Source of the DNA: Leishmania donovani
Taxonomy: Eukaryota; Euglenozoa; Kinetoplastea; Trypanosomatida; Trypanosomatidae
DNA length: 64,000 nucleotides
Direction of reading: 5' to 3'
Assembly: GCF_000227135.1 (NCBI RefSeq)
Contig: NC_018234.1
Location: 454,715 to 518,714, forward strand
In this document: piece by piece, positions 48,025 through 58,639 of the stretch
Layout of the letters: each line of letters starts with the position of its first letter
Position numbering within the stretch: the stretch's first letter is position 1
The notes under the pieces: model-generated
What the model was told of the DNA's origin: nothing
Seen by the model: the letters and a program-made list of their open reading frames with translations, nothing else
Databases searched by the model: none
Translations under genes and position numbers: made by a program

Positions 48025-51000
48025 ATGACTTACGTCATCATGAGCTCTTCCGCTTCTCCACTTGCCTCCTCAGCCCTTGCCGTGGGCCGATCCTCGCCCA
48101 ATGACCGACCGCTGCTACCCTCTCCATCCACCGTCGGTGCCTCCGCGGAGTACGCCGGCGCGCTCGCGAGGGGGGCGGCACCCTGTAACTCATTGTCCCT
48201 GAAGTCATCGTCGCAGTTGATCATCACACAACAACCCGAGCGGCCGCTGCGAGCAAGACCGCCCACGCCACCGTCGGTGGTGCAGGACCCCCGCGCGGGC
48301 GGCACTGCCGTCGCGGATGAGCAAACACAACGGACAGAGCTGCTTGCGCTGATCGCGCGGCTCAGCAGGTCGCTTATGCCCGCCACAGAACGGCTTATTC
48401 GACTTCGCAGCGCTCTCAGGGCGCTACAGGAGCAGCTCGTCGTCACCATTCCACCCGCCGCGGTCGTCACCGTAACGGGTGGCGCCTCCGCCGGTGCGTC
48501 CATCTCCTCCGTGAGCATGTCGGATACAAGTGTGTCTCCGCGCCTGTGCGTGGCGGGGACGTCGTACCCCGACATGGAAGCGGTGCTCTATTTTCTCGCC
48601 CACCGCGATCCGCCGTTGCAGCGGTGCGGAACCTGCTCTGGAGCGGTTGGAGGCGCGAGTGGCGGCCGTCCTCCCACGCCGTGCACCGGGATGCTCGTCT
48701 CCCCGCATGCGTCACCGTCTAGCAGCGTGCCGCGTAGGTGGTCGCGGCTTGAGTCGGGTGCTGGTGGCGCAGGGACGAACGCCATGGCCTCGAGCACCGC
48801 CACCGGTGCCTCCGCCAGTGGGCTGTGGCAGACCAGCGCCATTGGCTTCGGCGACGCCTCCTGCCCATCGTCGCCGTCGGCGCCATCTTTTCGATTCCCC
48901 TCCACCCCACCGTTGGCGCCGACGCTCATGTCCGTCACACATGCGACGGTGCACGACTCCGCGTCCCTCAGCGGGGCCAGTAACCGCCACAGTCCGGTGA
49001 TGACAGACTCGCCATCGCTTGATCAGCTAACGCTGCCCACGATGCATGCGCGCGTTGCATGTGGCGTACACCATGGCAGCATGCAGGTATCGCGGGACAA
49101 CGCGACTATTCCACCTCACCTTCTACAGACCACCCCCCCGCTGCCGCTGCCTGCCACGGTGCCCGCGACAGGGACGACGACGACGATGAGCGCCGCAAGC
49201 ACTGGCGCAGCCGCTGTGTGCGCTGACGGTGGCAGCGTTGCAGGGCGTCTACTGGCCGCCCCCACTGCCCACAACCTACATCCGCACCGCACCCTTTCCC
49301 CTTACCCGCCGCCCTCGAGCGTCGCCAGCGGCAGTCCGCAGGTTGCGACACCGCCACCTCCGTTGCCCGCAGCGCCGGCAAACCACCACGTGCGTCGGGT
49401 GCGCTCGACGACATCGCTGGAGCTCCACACGTCTGGCGGCTCGCCCTCCGGCGCGGTGACGAAGGATGCCGAGGCACCGAGCTACGAGTCGCGGACGCAG
49501 CCGCCGTCGCAGATGGTGCCCCGCGACGCCACTTCGCCGGTGGAAGTCGCCAGCGAAGGTGGTGACGGGAGCGTGTCGGCCGGGTCCATGAGCCTCTCCT
49601 CCACTATGCCTGACCTTCCCGCTACCCCACCGCCGCCACTGCCCGGGTTCACCACACTGGAGGTGAGTGGTGCTCCATGGCGTACCTCATCGCCGCAACC
49701 TGCTACTTCCACGGTGGTCTCGCTACCGTCGCCAACACTTCAGGGCATTGTCTTGCCAGGGGCGGATAACTACGCGGCTGGGGCCCCCAACGGTGCCCTT
49801 GTCGCGAGCTTCCGGAGCAGAACGGGAAGCAGGCATGCCTGCGCTGGTGCCTTTCCTTCGCCTGCTGGCGAGTCTCCGGCGCCGCCGACGCCCATCATGA
49901 TCAACTCACTTCCGCGCACGTCTTCGCAGTCCACGGAGGTGAGCGAGCAGCTGCATCGCTACCGCCAGTCGCTGCTCGGCAGCTCCCTGCCGCCTGGCAC
50001 GGCGCGCTTCACCACGCTGCCAACGCCATTTATGTCGCGGGTGGGGGCAGGCATGCAGAGCAGCGGAGCCCGCAGCCTTCGCGAGGACTCCGCCGTCCTC
50101 TCGCGCGCCTCCTCCTTCACTCCACCAGCGATGCGGTTTGTGCAGCGGGTGCGGCGCCGCATGCTGACACTCAGTCAGATGCAGCTGCAGCTTTCTGCCT
50201 GGGACCTCTTCCACACAGACCACATCGGTGGTCGCTCTCAGGCGGCACTGCAGGTCACTGCCGCGGCGTCTGTCGTCACAAGCCCAGCCGTCTCACTGAC
50301 CTCTGCAGCGCAAGGTGGTTGGCGGGCGAAGAATGAGCCGGAAAGCCGTGGGAGCAGCAGCGAAAGCAGGTCGAGCAACTCTCGGTACCAGGAGTACTCA
50401 CAGCACTCGTGTGGTGTCCACGCGATGTCGGAGATGCCGCAGCAGGTGCTACTGGGCCCCCACTGGCTGTTGAGCGTGAGCGAGGACGGCTTCTTGCGCT
50501 ACGAGCCGCTGCCGTCCGTTGCGCAGCCGCCGCCGTACATGCAATCCCCGCCGGTGGCCACCACTGCCGATTTTGCCTTCCTCTGTGTACCATACGAGGC
50601 GCTCGCGCGCGTCATAGGGGCAGAGGTGGGCCACCACAGCCATATCAGCACGAGCGGTCCGTTCGGTGTCAGTGCCGGCGGCGTCGGTGTAACCGTCAGT
50701 GGTGACGGCGCGCTTGAGGAGGTGGCGGCGGTGCTCGACGTCCTTTTTGGTCTCTTCAGCGGCTCCAGGCAGCAGCACTCGCCAGCACACCAGCAGCGGC
50801 GGCCACCGCACCGTGGCGCGACAGGAGCAAAGTCGAGCCTCTTGACAGTGAACAACGGCGGCGGCGGCGCCACCATTTCCACCGCACACATACACTCTAG
50901 TAGCCCTCCCGTGCAAGAAGGCGAGGAGCTGCTGCCGCAGCCGATGGTGTGCGCTGGCGGCGACAACGACGGGCAGCGTACTTGGCGGGACAAGCGACAT

Positions 51001-54000
51001 GCGGAGGCCTGCTCCAACTCCTACCCGCAGGCCACCGCTAGACCTATCATCGACACCGCCGGGGGAAGGGGCGGCCATGGTGATGCGATGACCTCGCCCG
51101 AGGTCCACTCCCCCGAGGCTTCATCGCCACGAATGCGAGTCTCCAAGGCACGCATGTCCACGGCTGCCGACTTCCCGTTGTTCATATCGAAGCGAATGCA
51201 ACCTGCGGGATGCCTCGACAACGACATTTCCCTCTTGCCGCATCATAGTCACGTCGTGCCGGGGCTGCCAGCTTCCTTGACCGAGGATTGGCTGCTGCCG
51301 CTGCGTCAAGTCCTTGTCGATCGCACGATCTTCCTCCTTGTCAAGCCGGACAGTGAAGAGGCGCCGGCGTCGAGCCTGCGTCGTGCGAACGCGAGGTGTA
51401 GCGCCGAGGACTTGGACGGCGCCATGAACGAACGGGTAGTGCAGCGGTTTCTGTGGTTTGCGAAGACGCGCTATGGAGTCACGGTGCAGCCGTGGCGCGT
51501 CATCACCTTCAGCTACCGCGATGCGACGCGAGCTCGCAACGTGATGCTGGCTGTCTACGGGCAGCGACTCCGTAGGAAGCAGCAGCAACACGGGCAGAGC
51601 GCCAACTGGCGGCCGACTTCGGAGACGCTGTCACAGGCGCATCCGACCAGTGGTGCCGGCGAGGACGATATGGGGGGCAACGCCACTCCAGCCGATGGCG
51701 CTGATGTGCGCGTTGCATCTACCGCATCGCCCGTCCCCCGCAGCGGCTGCTCCGTCTCCCCACTTGAGTCTTCGTGCGTGACAGCTGGCTTGCCTGCGAT
51801 CCCCACCCCTGGCGGGGCGCAGACGCCGCCCGGTGCATCCCTCATGTCAACCTCGCGGCTCACACTAACGTCTTTGGTTGGCGGAAGCGAGTGGCGTCGT
51901 GGTCGCAATGACGGTGCGAGTCGGCCGCACGACGACGAGGGTGGTCAGCAGGAGTTTTCAGACGCCTTCTACACGTTGTTGACACAGGATTTGAGCGTTC
52001 AGCCGCTGTCGACGGCGCTGGAGGAGTACAGACCGTTGCTGGAGTGCCACGCTGCGACGCAGATGTCTGCGCAGTACGGTACGAGTGCGGGGGCGGCTTT
52101 GACATCACCAGCCGCTGGCATCTGCTCTCAGGCAAGCTGCGCAGGCGGGATGGGGCCCGCCACAAGTGCGATTGACGAGGGTGAGCAAGCCCGTGTTGAC
52201 GCCGCCCGCCGGCTCTCAGGTGCGGCGGGCTCCGTCCCCGCCATCGAGGGCCCCGCCACGGGGGACGTGAGTGACGAAGGCGTGGACGCTGCAGCGGCGG
52301 CGGCATGCAAGCACGCGCAGGAGGTGGTGTGGCGCGCCAGCGGTGCCGCGGGCGTGAGCAGCGCTCTTCGGTACTTCCAGCACGCTGCGGTCGCGCATCG
52401 CGTGGGGCGGGCGGCGCTTCCGGTGATGATGTGGTCGTGGCAGCTATACTCGCTGCTGCCGGTCATTATTAAAGACGCGCAGTCGCGCCGCAATCGACTG
52501 CGGCACAACAGTCGTCACTGCCAACACAAACTGCAGGGGGTGCAGCGAAGCATCACGTTACACTTGGATGCCAGTCCGGCCAAGAACGTGGCGGCGCTGG
52601 AGGTGCGACTGCAGGCGGGGTTCAAAGAAATGGCGCAGCGGTTTTTGCGAGACCTCCGTCGACTGTTCATCTCGACAGCCTCGGCAGCGACGACTGCTGC
52701 ATTCTCGCCCGTCTCAAAGGTTTCGGCGCCGTCGTGGCCAGCGACAGGCGCACCAGGGCACGGGCAGCGACAGCAGCAGACGCTGCCCTTCGCACCACTG
52801 GATGCACTGCTGGTGTACGACTCACCGGGCCTGCGAGAGGCGTACCAGCGCCTCGCTCGGGCGGCGCTTCGATTCCACGCCTTCTACCTCGCAGGGTACT
52901 TCGCCTTCGATGCACGAATGCCAAGTCAGCCCTCGCGCACGGGCTACGATGCAGCCCTCGAGAGAAAGCTCTCGCAGTCGCCACGGCCCATATCCGTGTA
53001 CGAGCAGCGCTACGCCGCTCTCCGGGAGGCTGTGTGTCTCTCGCAGCTGCAGCTGAGGACGCCGCTGCGGATGCTCAACGACCTCAACGTCGCCCCACCC
53101 GACGAGTCGTGCACCCGACCTGGCACTTCCTCCCCAGCGGTGCTGCTGCCGCCGCCACCGCCCACGCGAGCGGTCAACCCTGCCACCAAAACGCCGACAA
53201 CTTCTGCTGTTCGACTGACCCCGTCAGGCAGTGCGGCACGAACGCCGACAACTACAAAGAGCGAGGCCGAAGAGACGCCGATGCCGAAGGTGGAACTGCG
53301 GCCCAACTCCCGCCGCCGCTGCAGCTTCCGCATCACGAGCGCGGCAGGCTCAGCAGCCTCGCTGGTGGAGGAGTCCTCACCGCTGCGACCTGTAAGGCGG
53401 AGAGAGCCATCTGCCGCGCCTCACAGAGTGTCCGTCGAAGGCGGCAGCGATGAACGACTATCGCAGCGGTCGTTCTTGTCACCGTCGTTTCTCGCTTCCG
53501 CTGCACGGGAGGTCGTTGCTGCCGCGGCGTCTTCGAGTGTTGCGTGCACGGAACTAACAGCTAAGAACGGCATGGACCCTGTAAGTGGCGTGCCTGGACA
53601 GGAGCGTGGGACACGGGGAATGTCTTCAGAGCCAGCGGCAGACGAGCGTGCAGACGGCGACGGCACTCCCCGACTCAGTCTCGAGGAACTGCAGCAGCGG
53701 CGCGTTGCCATGGAGCATCAGCTCATTGCGCATGTCTCGCAGATCAACACAGAGATCATCAACTTCCTGCTCGCCACTTGTGTGGCTGCCGTGCCGCAAC
53801 TGCAGCGGGACTGTGTAGGTGCAGAGCTGGCGCGGGTGAAGGACGCGCAAGCGGAGATTGTGTCGAGCTTCACAACGGCGGTGCGCGGCCGCAAAGACGC
53901 CGCCATCGCGATGTCTCACCTCTACGCCCGGCTCGAGGAGTGGAGCGCAGAAATGTCACACCTCGTGTCGGTTGTGCGGTCGCGGCCATATCTCGAAAAG

Positions 54001-55404
54001 TTTATAACGCAGCTGCGCGCGGTTCTGTGCGAGGATCAGGTGCGCGCCCTCGCAGTCTTTCGCTGCGACAGCGGGGATGGGCAAGACTCTGGAGCCGCGG
54101 CGTGGCAGACGCCGCAGGTAGATGACACTTCGCCGTCGCCATCCAGTGCAGCAACGAAGGCGAATCGCGGGATCTATGCGACTGCGGTACGTCTACCTCT
54201 GACAAGTGCTAGAGCAAGCGCCAGTGCTAGCGGTGGCTTGCGGGACAGCACGCTGAAAGGGTCGGCAGAGCAGCACGCCGCCGCACCTAGTCCGAGCGGC
54301 ACCCCTTGCGCCTGCGCCTCGAAGTCCTTGGCAGCGGAGGTGGGCTACCGGTCTGCCAGGATGCTGCGCTACTACACTCGCCTCGCCTGCAAGCGGCGTG
54401 GCTCCAGCGGCAGCGACAAACTCTCCGACACCAGCATGGCTGCCAACGCCCAGCGCAGCGGTGTGTTCGGCGAAATGCTAGCATCCCCGTCGCCTTCCCG
54501 GTCGCTGCGCTCCATCCAGGGCGTCAACTCAACGTTGACGTCGCCACACTGCAGTTCACGCATGAAAGGCGGTGGCGGCGGTGGGCATGGAGCATTGGGC
54601 TTGAGCGTTTCGCTGTCCAGCATGTCGGCCGCGTGGAGTCGGGAGGAGGCGTGCTTGCGTGTCGAGGGCGGTGCCCGTACGCTGCGCGTTTATGACGCCG
54701 GTAACGCGAAGGCCGCGGCGTTCGCCTTTTTTGCCTCCCCGACGCAGCCGGCCATATCGGCTGTGGCCGCAGAGGTGCTCGCGATGCTGGAGGTGATGAA
54801 GCGGGAGCCCCTTCGCTCCCCATTGTCCCCCTCGGCGCCACAAGCTGTGGTCGGTGCCGAATCAAAGGGTGCTGCGCGAGACGGAGCCGCATCGCCGGCC
54901 ACGCCGGCAGCAGCACCGGCGCACCGCTCCGTCGATGCAGATGGCAGCGCGTGGCAGAAGCGGCTGACGCAGTGGCGCTCCGCCATGGCGGACGCGGAGA
55001 GGCCGGCCGATGATGCCTCTGCGGCGCCACTGTTGTGGATTGTTCTGGACACGTGGGATGAGACGCTGCTCCGCATGCCCTATGGACTGCTGCTGCAGCT
55101 GGACACACCCAGCTACGCCGAGTCTCTCAACCGCATGAGCGATGAGCTCTTGAACACGCAGGAGAGCTGGAAGAGTAACTGCGAAGACGTGCTGGCGAGG
55201 ATCCAGCGGCAGCTACATGCACTGGAGGTGGATCTCAACAAGATCTGTGATGACCGTGGTGAGGCGCGCGCCGAGTACGTGCGGGAGTTGCGGGCGGTGT
55301 TTGATGCAGCTTCCGTCCTCATCGCTTCCCGTGATGACACTGCCATGAGCGCATGTCCGTTTTGTGAGTTGCCAGGCAGCACTAGAGCAGGTCTTCGGGC
55401 GTGA
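48025..55404 (+). CDS. Giant conserved-looking hypothetical protein with helical C-terminal half and terminal CxxC
   Basis: This 2459-residue protein is not one I recognise. Residues ~1-750 are Ser/Thr/Pro-rich and look disordered, apart from a helix near 95-150 (RLIRLRSALRALQEQLVV). Ordered-looking blocks follow: ~800-870 with LLGPHWLLSVSEDGFLRYEP; ~1040-1190 with EDWLLPLRQVLVDRTIFLLV and WRVITFSYRDATRARNVMLA; ~1430-1560 with PVMMWSWQLYSLLPVI and a long helix; ~1640-1700 with a Tyr-rich helix; ~1888-2015 with coiled-coil-like helices (MEHQLIAHVSQINTEIINFL); and ~2370-2430 with a heptad-like segment (QRQLHALEVDLNKICDDRGE). It ends shortly after a CPFCEL motif. The helical organisation hints at a scaffold or cytoskeletal role, but that is a guess. 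An alternative start is Met6 (48040). GC-rich third positions and uninterrupted length make it a real gene. Confidence 0.85.
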   Translation: MTYVIMSSSASPLASSALAVGRSSPNDRPLLPSPSTVGASAEYAGALARGAAPCNSLSLKSSSQLIITQQPERPLRARPPTPPSVVQDPRAGGTAVADEQTQRTELLALIARLSRSLMPATERLIRLRSALRALQEQLVVTIPPAAVVTVTGGASAGASISSVSMSDTSVSPRLCVAGTSYPDMEAVLYFLAHRDPPLQRCGTCSGAVGGASGGRPPTPCTGMLVSPHASPSSSVPRRWSRLESGAGGAGTNAMASSTATGASASGLWQTSAIGFGDASCPSSPSAPSFRFPSTPPLAPTLMSVTHATVHDSASLSGASNRHSPVMTDSPSLDQLTLPTMHARVACGVHHGSMQVSRDNATIPPHLLQTTPPLPLPATVPATGTTTTMSAASTGAAAVCADGGSVAGRLLAAPTAHNLHPHRTLSPYPPPSSVASGSPQVATPPPPLPAAPANHHVRRVRSTTSLELHTSGGSPSGAVTKDAEAPSYESRTQPPSQMVPRDATSPVEVASEGGDGSVSAGSMSLSSTMPDLPATPPPPLPGFTTLEVSGAPWRTSSPQPATSTVVSLPSPTLQGIVLPGADNYAAGAPNGALVASFRSRTGSRHACAGAFPSPAGESPAPPTPIMINSLPRTSSQSTEVSEQLHRYRQSLLGSSLPPGTARFTTLPTPFMSRVGAGMQSSGARSLREDSAVLSRASSFTPPAMRFVQRVRRRMLTLSQMQLQLSAWDLFHTDHIGGRSQAALQVTAAASVVTSPAVSLTSAAQGGWRAKNEPESRGSSSESRSSNSRYQEYSQHSCGVHAMSEMPQQVLLGPHWLLSVSEDGFLRYEPLPSVAQPPPYMQSPPVATTADFAFLCVPYEALARVIGAEVGHHSHISTSGPFGVSAGGVGVTVSGDGALEEVAAVLDVLFGLFSGSRQQHSPAHQQRRPPHRGATGAKSSLLTVNNGGGGATISTAHIHSSSPPVQEGEELLPQPMVCAGGDNDGQRTWRDKRHAEACSNSYPQATARPIIDTAGGRGGHGDAMTSPEVHSPEASSPRMRVSKARMSTAADFPLFISKRMQPAGCLDNDISLLPHHSHVVPGLPASLTEDWLLPLRQVLVDRTIFLLVKPDSEEAPASSLRRANARCSAEDLDGAMNERVVQRFLWFAKTRYGVTVQPWRVITFSYRDATRARNVMLAVYGQRLRRKQQQHGQSANWRPTSETLSQAHPTSGAGEDDMGGNATPADGADVRVASTASPVPRSGCSVSPLESSCVTAGLPAIPTPGGAQTPPGASLMSTSRLTLTSLVGGSEWRRGRNDGASRPHDDEGGQQEFSDAFYTLLTQDLSVQPLSTALEEYRPLLECHAATQMSAQYGTSAGAALTSPAAGICSQASCAGGMGPATSAIDEGEQARVDAARRLSGAAGSVPAIEGPATGDVSDEGVDAAAAAACKHAQEVVWRASGAAGVSSALRYFQHAAVAHRVGRAALPVMMWSWQLYSLLPVIIKDAQSRRNRLRHNSRHCQHKLQGVQRSITLHLDASPAKNVAALEVRLQAGFKEMAQRFLRDLRRLFISTASAATTAAFSPVSKVSAPSWPATGAPGHGQRQQQTLPFAPLDALLVYDSPGLREAYQRLARAALRFHAFYLAGYFAFDARMPSQPSRTGYDAALERKLSQSPRPISVYEQRYAALREAVCLSQLQLRTPLRMLNDLNVAPPDESCTRPGTSSPAVLLPPPPPTRAVNPATKTPTTSAVRLTPSGSAARTPTTTKSEAEETPMPKVELRPNSRRRCSFRITSAAGSAASLVEESSPLRPVRRREPSAAPHRVSVEGGSDERLSQRSFLSPSFLASAAREVVAAAASSSVACTELTAKNGMDPVSGVPGQERGTRGMSSEPAADERADGDGTPRLSLEELQQRRVAMEHQLIAHVSQINTEIINFLLATCVAAVPQLQRDCVGAELARVKDAQAEIVSSFTTAVRGRKDAAIAMSHLYARLEEWSAEMSHLVSVVRSRPYLEKFITQLRAVLCEDQVRALAVFRCDSGDGQDSGAAAWQTPQVDDTSPSPSSAATKANRGIYATAVRLPLTSARASASASGGLRDSTLKGSAEQHAAAPSPSGTPCACASKSLAAEVGYRSARMLRYYTRLACKRRGSSGSDKLSDTSMAANAQRSGVFGEMLASPSPSRSLRSIQGVNSTLTSPHCSSRMKGGGGGGHGALGLSVSLSSMSAAWSREEACLRVEGGARTLRVYDAGNAKAAAFAFFASPTQPAISAVAAEVLAMLEVMKREPLRSPLSPSAPQAVVGAESKGAARDGAASPATPAAAPAHRSVDADGSAWQKRLTQWRSAMADAERPADDASAAPLLWIVLDTWDETLLRMPYGLLLQLDTPSYAESLNRMSDELLNTQESWKSNCEDVLARIQRQLHALEVDLNKICDDRGEARAEYVRELRAVFDAASVLIASRDDTAMSACPFCELPGSTRAGLRA

Positions 55405-55639
55405 ATGGGGCGACGGGCGGGTGGGACCATGCAGGAAGAGGCGGACTGTACCACACAAGCTGTCTCCTTCACGCCCCTTTCTCGCTTGCACCTTTCGGGT
55501 ACAGTGAACTTGTCTGGGTCTCTCTCTCGGTGGGCGTCTCTGTCGATGGCACTGCCTCGCACGGTGCCGGCACCGGCTTTCTCCTTTATTGCTGTCTATG
55601 TCTCTTTCCTCCATCTGCTGAGGACGTTTTTCGGAGGGG

Positions 55640-56140
55640 GTGCACACACACCCCTCTCCGCGCGTGGCACCGCAGGGCCCAGTGTGTCCACTCTCTGTCT
55701 GGGAGGAAGCCGAGCAGACCCCCTATTCCTGCCCATGCCGAGCCACCTGTGGGCGGTAGCAGGGCCAAGCACCGACGACGCCGGGGAGGCCAGGGCGATG
55801 CACCGCTACTTGTGCCCAGCGGTTAGACCCTGGACGGCGTGGCGTCGGAGCGACCTGCGACAGTGAACACGCCCGTGCCATCCATGCGATAGGCCGCTTG
55901 CCAGCGCGACTCGGACGCATGTCACCCTCGGCCTTCGCACCGCCTACTGGTGCGGGGAGAGCCCGCGTGTCACACCCCGAGGGGGTGGGGGGTGGGGAAT
56001 GCGCCAGGGGTGGCGACCCGCGAGGCGGGGGTTTGTGAGCAGGTAGCGTGTGAGGCCCAGGCCCTGCTCAGGTGACTGAGTCGGCGCCGTGCTACAACTC
56101 GCGTGTGTGTGCGGCTGCTTCGCACGACGCGGATGGTTGG
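55640..56140. mobile_element. Degenerate SIDER-like retroposon segment
   Basis: GC-rich, non-low-complexity and non-coding, like the two SIDER2-like copies. A short block near 55717-55746 (ACCCCCTATT, then CCTGC and GCCACC) resembles 9490-9520 in the full copy with a few differences. The rest, including the ACCGCCTACTGGTGCGGGGA-type stretch at about 55937-55960, is not visibly alike. It may be a more diverged family member or another SIDER subclass. Edges and orientation are not determined. Confidence 0.4.
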
Positions 56141-56877
56141 GTGGGGGGCCTGTGCTCGGTGAGTATGTGTGTGTGTGGGGGGGGGGGAGGGTGGCGTTGA
56201 GTGGAGCTCGCGTTGCACGGCAGAGAAGTGGGCACGCTAGAAATGCGAAGAAAACATGCCCTCCTATCGTCATATTGCGCCGCTCAATGCGATGTCGCGG
56301 AACTGACAACGGCGCTGGTGTATACCCACGCTAACGCACAATTGCGCACATATCGTTGTGCCCGCCTCGCTCTGTCTTACCTCCGCCTCTCCAGCCATCA
56401 CTCCTGCGGATCCGTCGCCTCGCCTCTGCCTCTCTCACGCATCACATGCATGGTGTCATCGACCCCTCCCCCAGGGGGTTTCATCCGTTGTTTCTCATGC
56501 CCACTGTCCTTCCTTCAACGCTCCCCCACGGCCGCATCTCAGTTTTTCTTTCCCTGCAACAAATTATTCTCTGTTATCATCCCCACTCCCTTCCTTCGCT
56601 CTCGACTGTCATCTGTGACGTCCTGCGTTGCGCGCTGCCACCATGCTGTGCCCCGGCTGCCGTGAGGAACTCGTGGCAGTGTGCCGGTTTTGGCCGTGTG
56701 TACACTCTCTGCTCAGACGTCTTTGATGACGAAGCGCGCTCGCCGCCGTGTTGTGTGCGTCTTTCGTGGCTTCGCGCCGGCGTTTAGAAAGAGAAGGACT
56801 GGCACGCCTTGTGCTGACGTCGGCGCTGCGCTCGCATGCCTGCGCACAACCCACGTCCTCTCGTTACTGCCCGCCGC

Positions 56878-56938
56878 CTTCCCGCTCTCCTTGTCTTCCT
56901 CCGTCCCCCCTCACATGCGTATAACGTGGTGTCTGGAG
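56878..56938 (+). promoter_or_regulatory. Predicted trans-splice acceptor for the gene at 57049
   Basis: A C/T tract at about 56878-56915 is followed by the AG at 56937-56938, 110 bases before the ATG. Confidence 0.4.
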
Positions 56939-57048
56939 TGTGTCCCACGCTCACGCCCTTTCTCTTCACGGACTTCATGGAATAGGGGAAGACTCCCTCG
57001 CACTACAGCGTTTTTCGTGGCCTGCGGAGCCCGGCGCCTGCTCGGCCG

Positions 57049-58173
57049 ATGCGCTCTACGGCGGCAGCGACACCGACCGCGGCGCAAGCGGCACGTATTC
57101 TGTCACTGAAGCAAAAGCTGCAGGCGTTGCCGACAGAACAAGACCACTACCGTCGCCACTATGAGGAGCCGGAGGGAGTCTGTTGGGATGTGCTGGACGA
57201 CTTGGCGGAGAACGAAGGACGCTGTGCGCATGACTCAACGGGAATAGGGCCGCCGTCTGCTGAAGATGGCGCCCCTTTGCTGGATGCATCGTCGTCGCCG
57301 CCATCGCGACTGGCATCGCCCGCGACGGCACCGCGTGCGAGTGCGGGAAGGCACGGGCTGGGCTACCCGGTCTCAGCTTCCCATGATGGGCCACACTCGC
57401 ACCCATCTCTGTGTAGCGACGCGACACCCGCGGGAGTTTCAAGTCGGAGAGCAACCCAACGTCATTTGAGCGACCACCCTCCGCCGTCCCGGCGCACCAC
57501 GATATCATCGTCGAGGCCAGACCCGCGCTTGCGGTGTTCTGGTGAGGCGGACGTACTCTCGCCGCAAGAGACGCAGCTGCTGCTTAGACGTCTGCGTAGA
57601 TTGCATCAATGGATGGGCGATCTGGTCACCGGCGTGTCGGCAGCCACGCCGTCAGGATGTGCGGACGTCGGCTGTAGGGGTGATGGCGCCCTACGCGACC
57701 CCTCTGCAACGGCCACAGAGGTGATTGCTAATGTGTGCCCATGTAGCGACTCGAGTGCGGCTTGCTCAGCCTTCCCGCTCTCAGCGCGTGAGTCGCCGCT
57801 GAAGCGTGTCACGGCGCTCAGGCTGCACCGCGTGGTAGATGACCTGTTCATGCTCTTCACACAGCTGCAGGCGACGCTGACGGACGTTGTGTGGTGCACC
57901 AGCCACCCTCCTGCGCTCTCCACCCCTGTCCGCACGCATCTCGCCCATGACGTGGAGGTGGAGCGGCTGCGAGCCATTAACCAGCAGCTGCGGCGTACCC
58001 TCCGGGGCTACGAGCAGTCGCACCAGACTGCCAGTGAGGCACCGGCGCCACGGCCCTACGATAGCATCAAAGCACCTCGTCGTGCAGCGCCGCCGCTATC
58101 GTCACCACCGCCACCTGCGGGCTATGCAGCCTCCCATGAGTCTGGCCTGTTCATTGCCCTTCGTCGACGGTGA
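57049..58173 (+). CDS. Hypothetical protein with short C-terminal coiled coil
   Basis: This 374-residue protein carries no domain I recognise. The N-terminal ~50 residues form charged helix (RILSLKQKLQALPTEQDHY) with an acidic patch (VCWDVLDDLAENEGR). The centre is Ser/Pro/His/Arg low complexity. From ~160 the protein is helical: SPQETQLLLRRLRRLHQWMG, then VTALRLHRVVDDLFMLFTQL (~250-270), and finally VEVERLRAINQQLRRTLRGY (~302-322), a likely coiled coil. The first ATG of the frame lies just after a polypyrimidine-AG. GC-rich third positions support coding. Confidence 0.75.
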   Translation: MRSTAAATPTAAQAARILSLKQKLQALPTEQDHYRRHYEEPEGVCWDVLDDLAENEGRCAHDSTGIGPPSAEDGAPLLDASSSPPSRLASPATAPRASAGRHGLGYPVSASHDGPHSHPSLCSDATPAGVSSRRATQRHLSDHPPPSRRTTISSSRPDPRLRCSGEADVLSPQETQLLLRRLRRLHQWMGDLVTGVSAATPSGCADVGCRGDGALRDPSATATEVIANVCPCSDSSAACSAFPLSARESPLKRVTALRLHRVVDDLFMLFTQLQATLTDVVWCTSHPPALSTPVRTHLAHDVEVERLRAINQQLRRTLRGYEQSHQTASEAPAPRPYDSIKAPRRAAPPLSSPPPPAGYAASHESGLFIALRRR

Positions 58174-58639
58174 GCGTAACCACGCCGCGCCATGCCCCCC
58201 CCCCCCAATTCACGTCTTCTGCCGTCTCCTTTTTCTCGCTCATCTGTCTCGTGGTGTCTGATTTCCTGTTCACATGTCTGCAGCGGCGCTACGTGAGCAC
58301 AGACGCCGGTGCGCCCGAAGAGAAAGCGAAAAGTACTCCCGTGACGCCTCGTGACCCTGTGGTACGCCGGTGCTCGTCCTGTGCACCTCTCCTGTGCGGT
58401 ATTCTCAGCCTCCCTCTGCGTATGCTGTTGCGCTTGATTCGCTATGCAACGCTACTTGCGCCTCCATTATACTCTCCCTTTCACTTCTCGGTATCGGTCG
58501 CTCTGCTTGTGCGACACACCGCCTCGCGTGCGCGCGCACACACACACTCCACACCGCTGCCCGTGTGCCCTCATGGGGGACTGGTACCGACTAGGTTTGT
58601 ACCACCACCGTCTTCTTCACTGTGCGCTCTGCACAGGCA
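58174..58639 (+). other. Intergenic region before the SSB-like gene
   Basis: About 470 bases, C/T-rich with a C run near 58196-58206 and a CA repeat near 58540-58552. No gene is seen. Confidence 0.6.
58605..58636 (+). promoter_or_regulatory. Predicted trans-splice acceptor for the SSB-like gene
   Basis: A C/T-rich tract ends at the AG at 58635-58636, leaving only three bases before the ATG at 58640. An earlier AG at 58595-58596 is possible and would leave about 44 bases. Confidence 0.4.

Larger units (their letters stand above)
55405..57048 (+). other. Intergenic region with a retroposon-like segment
   Basis: About 1.6 kb. A GC-rich non-repetitive block (about 55640-56140, listed separately) is followed by a G run near 56176-56188, then C/T-rich sequence leading to the next gene. 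No convincing gene is present. Confidence 0.55.
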
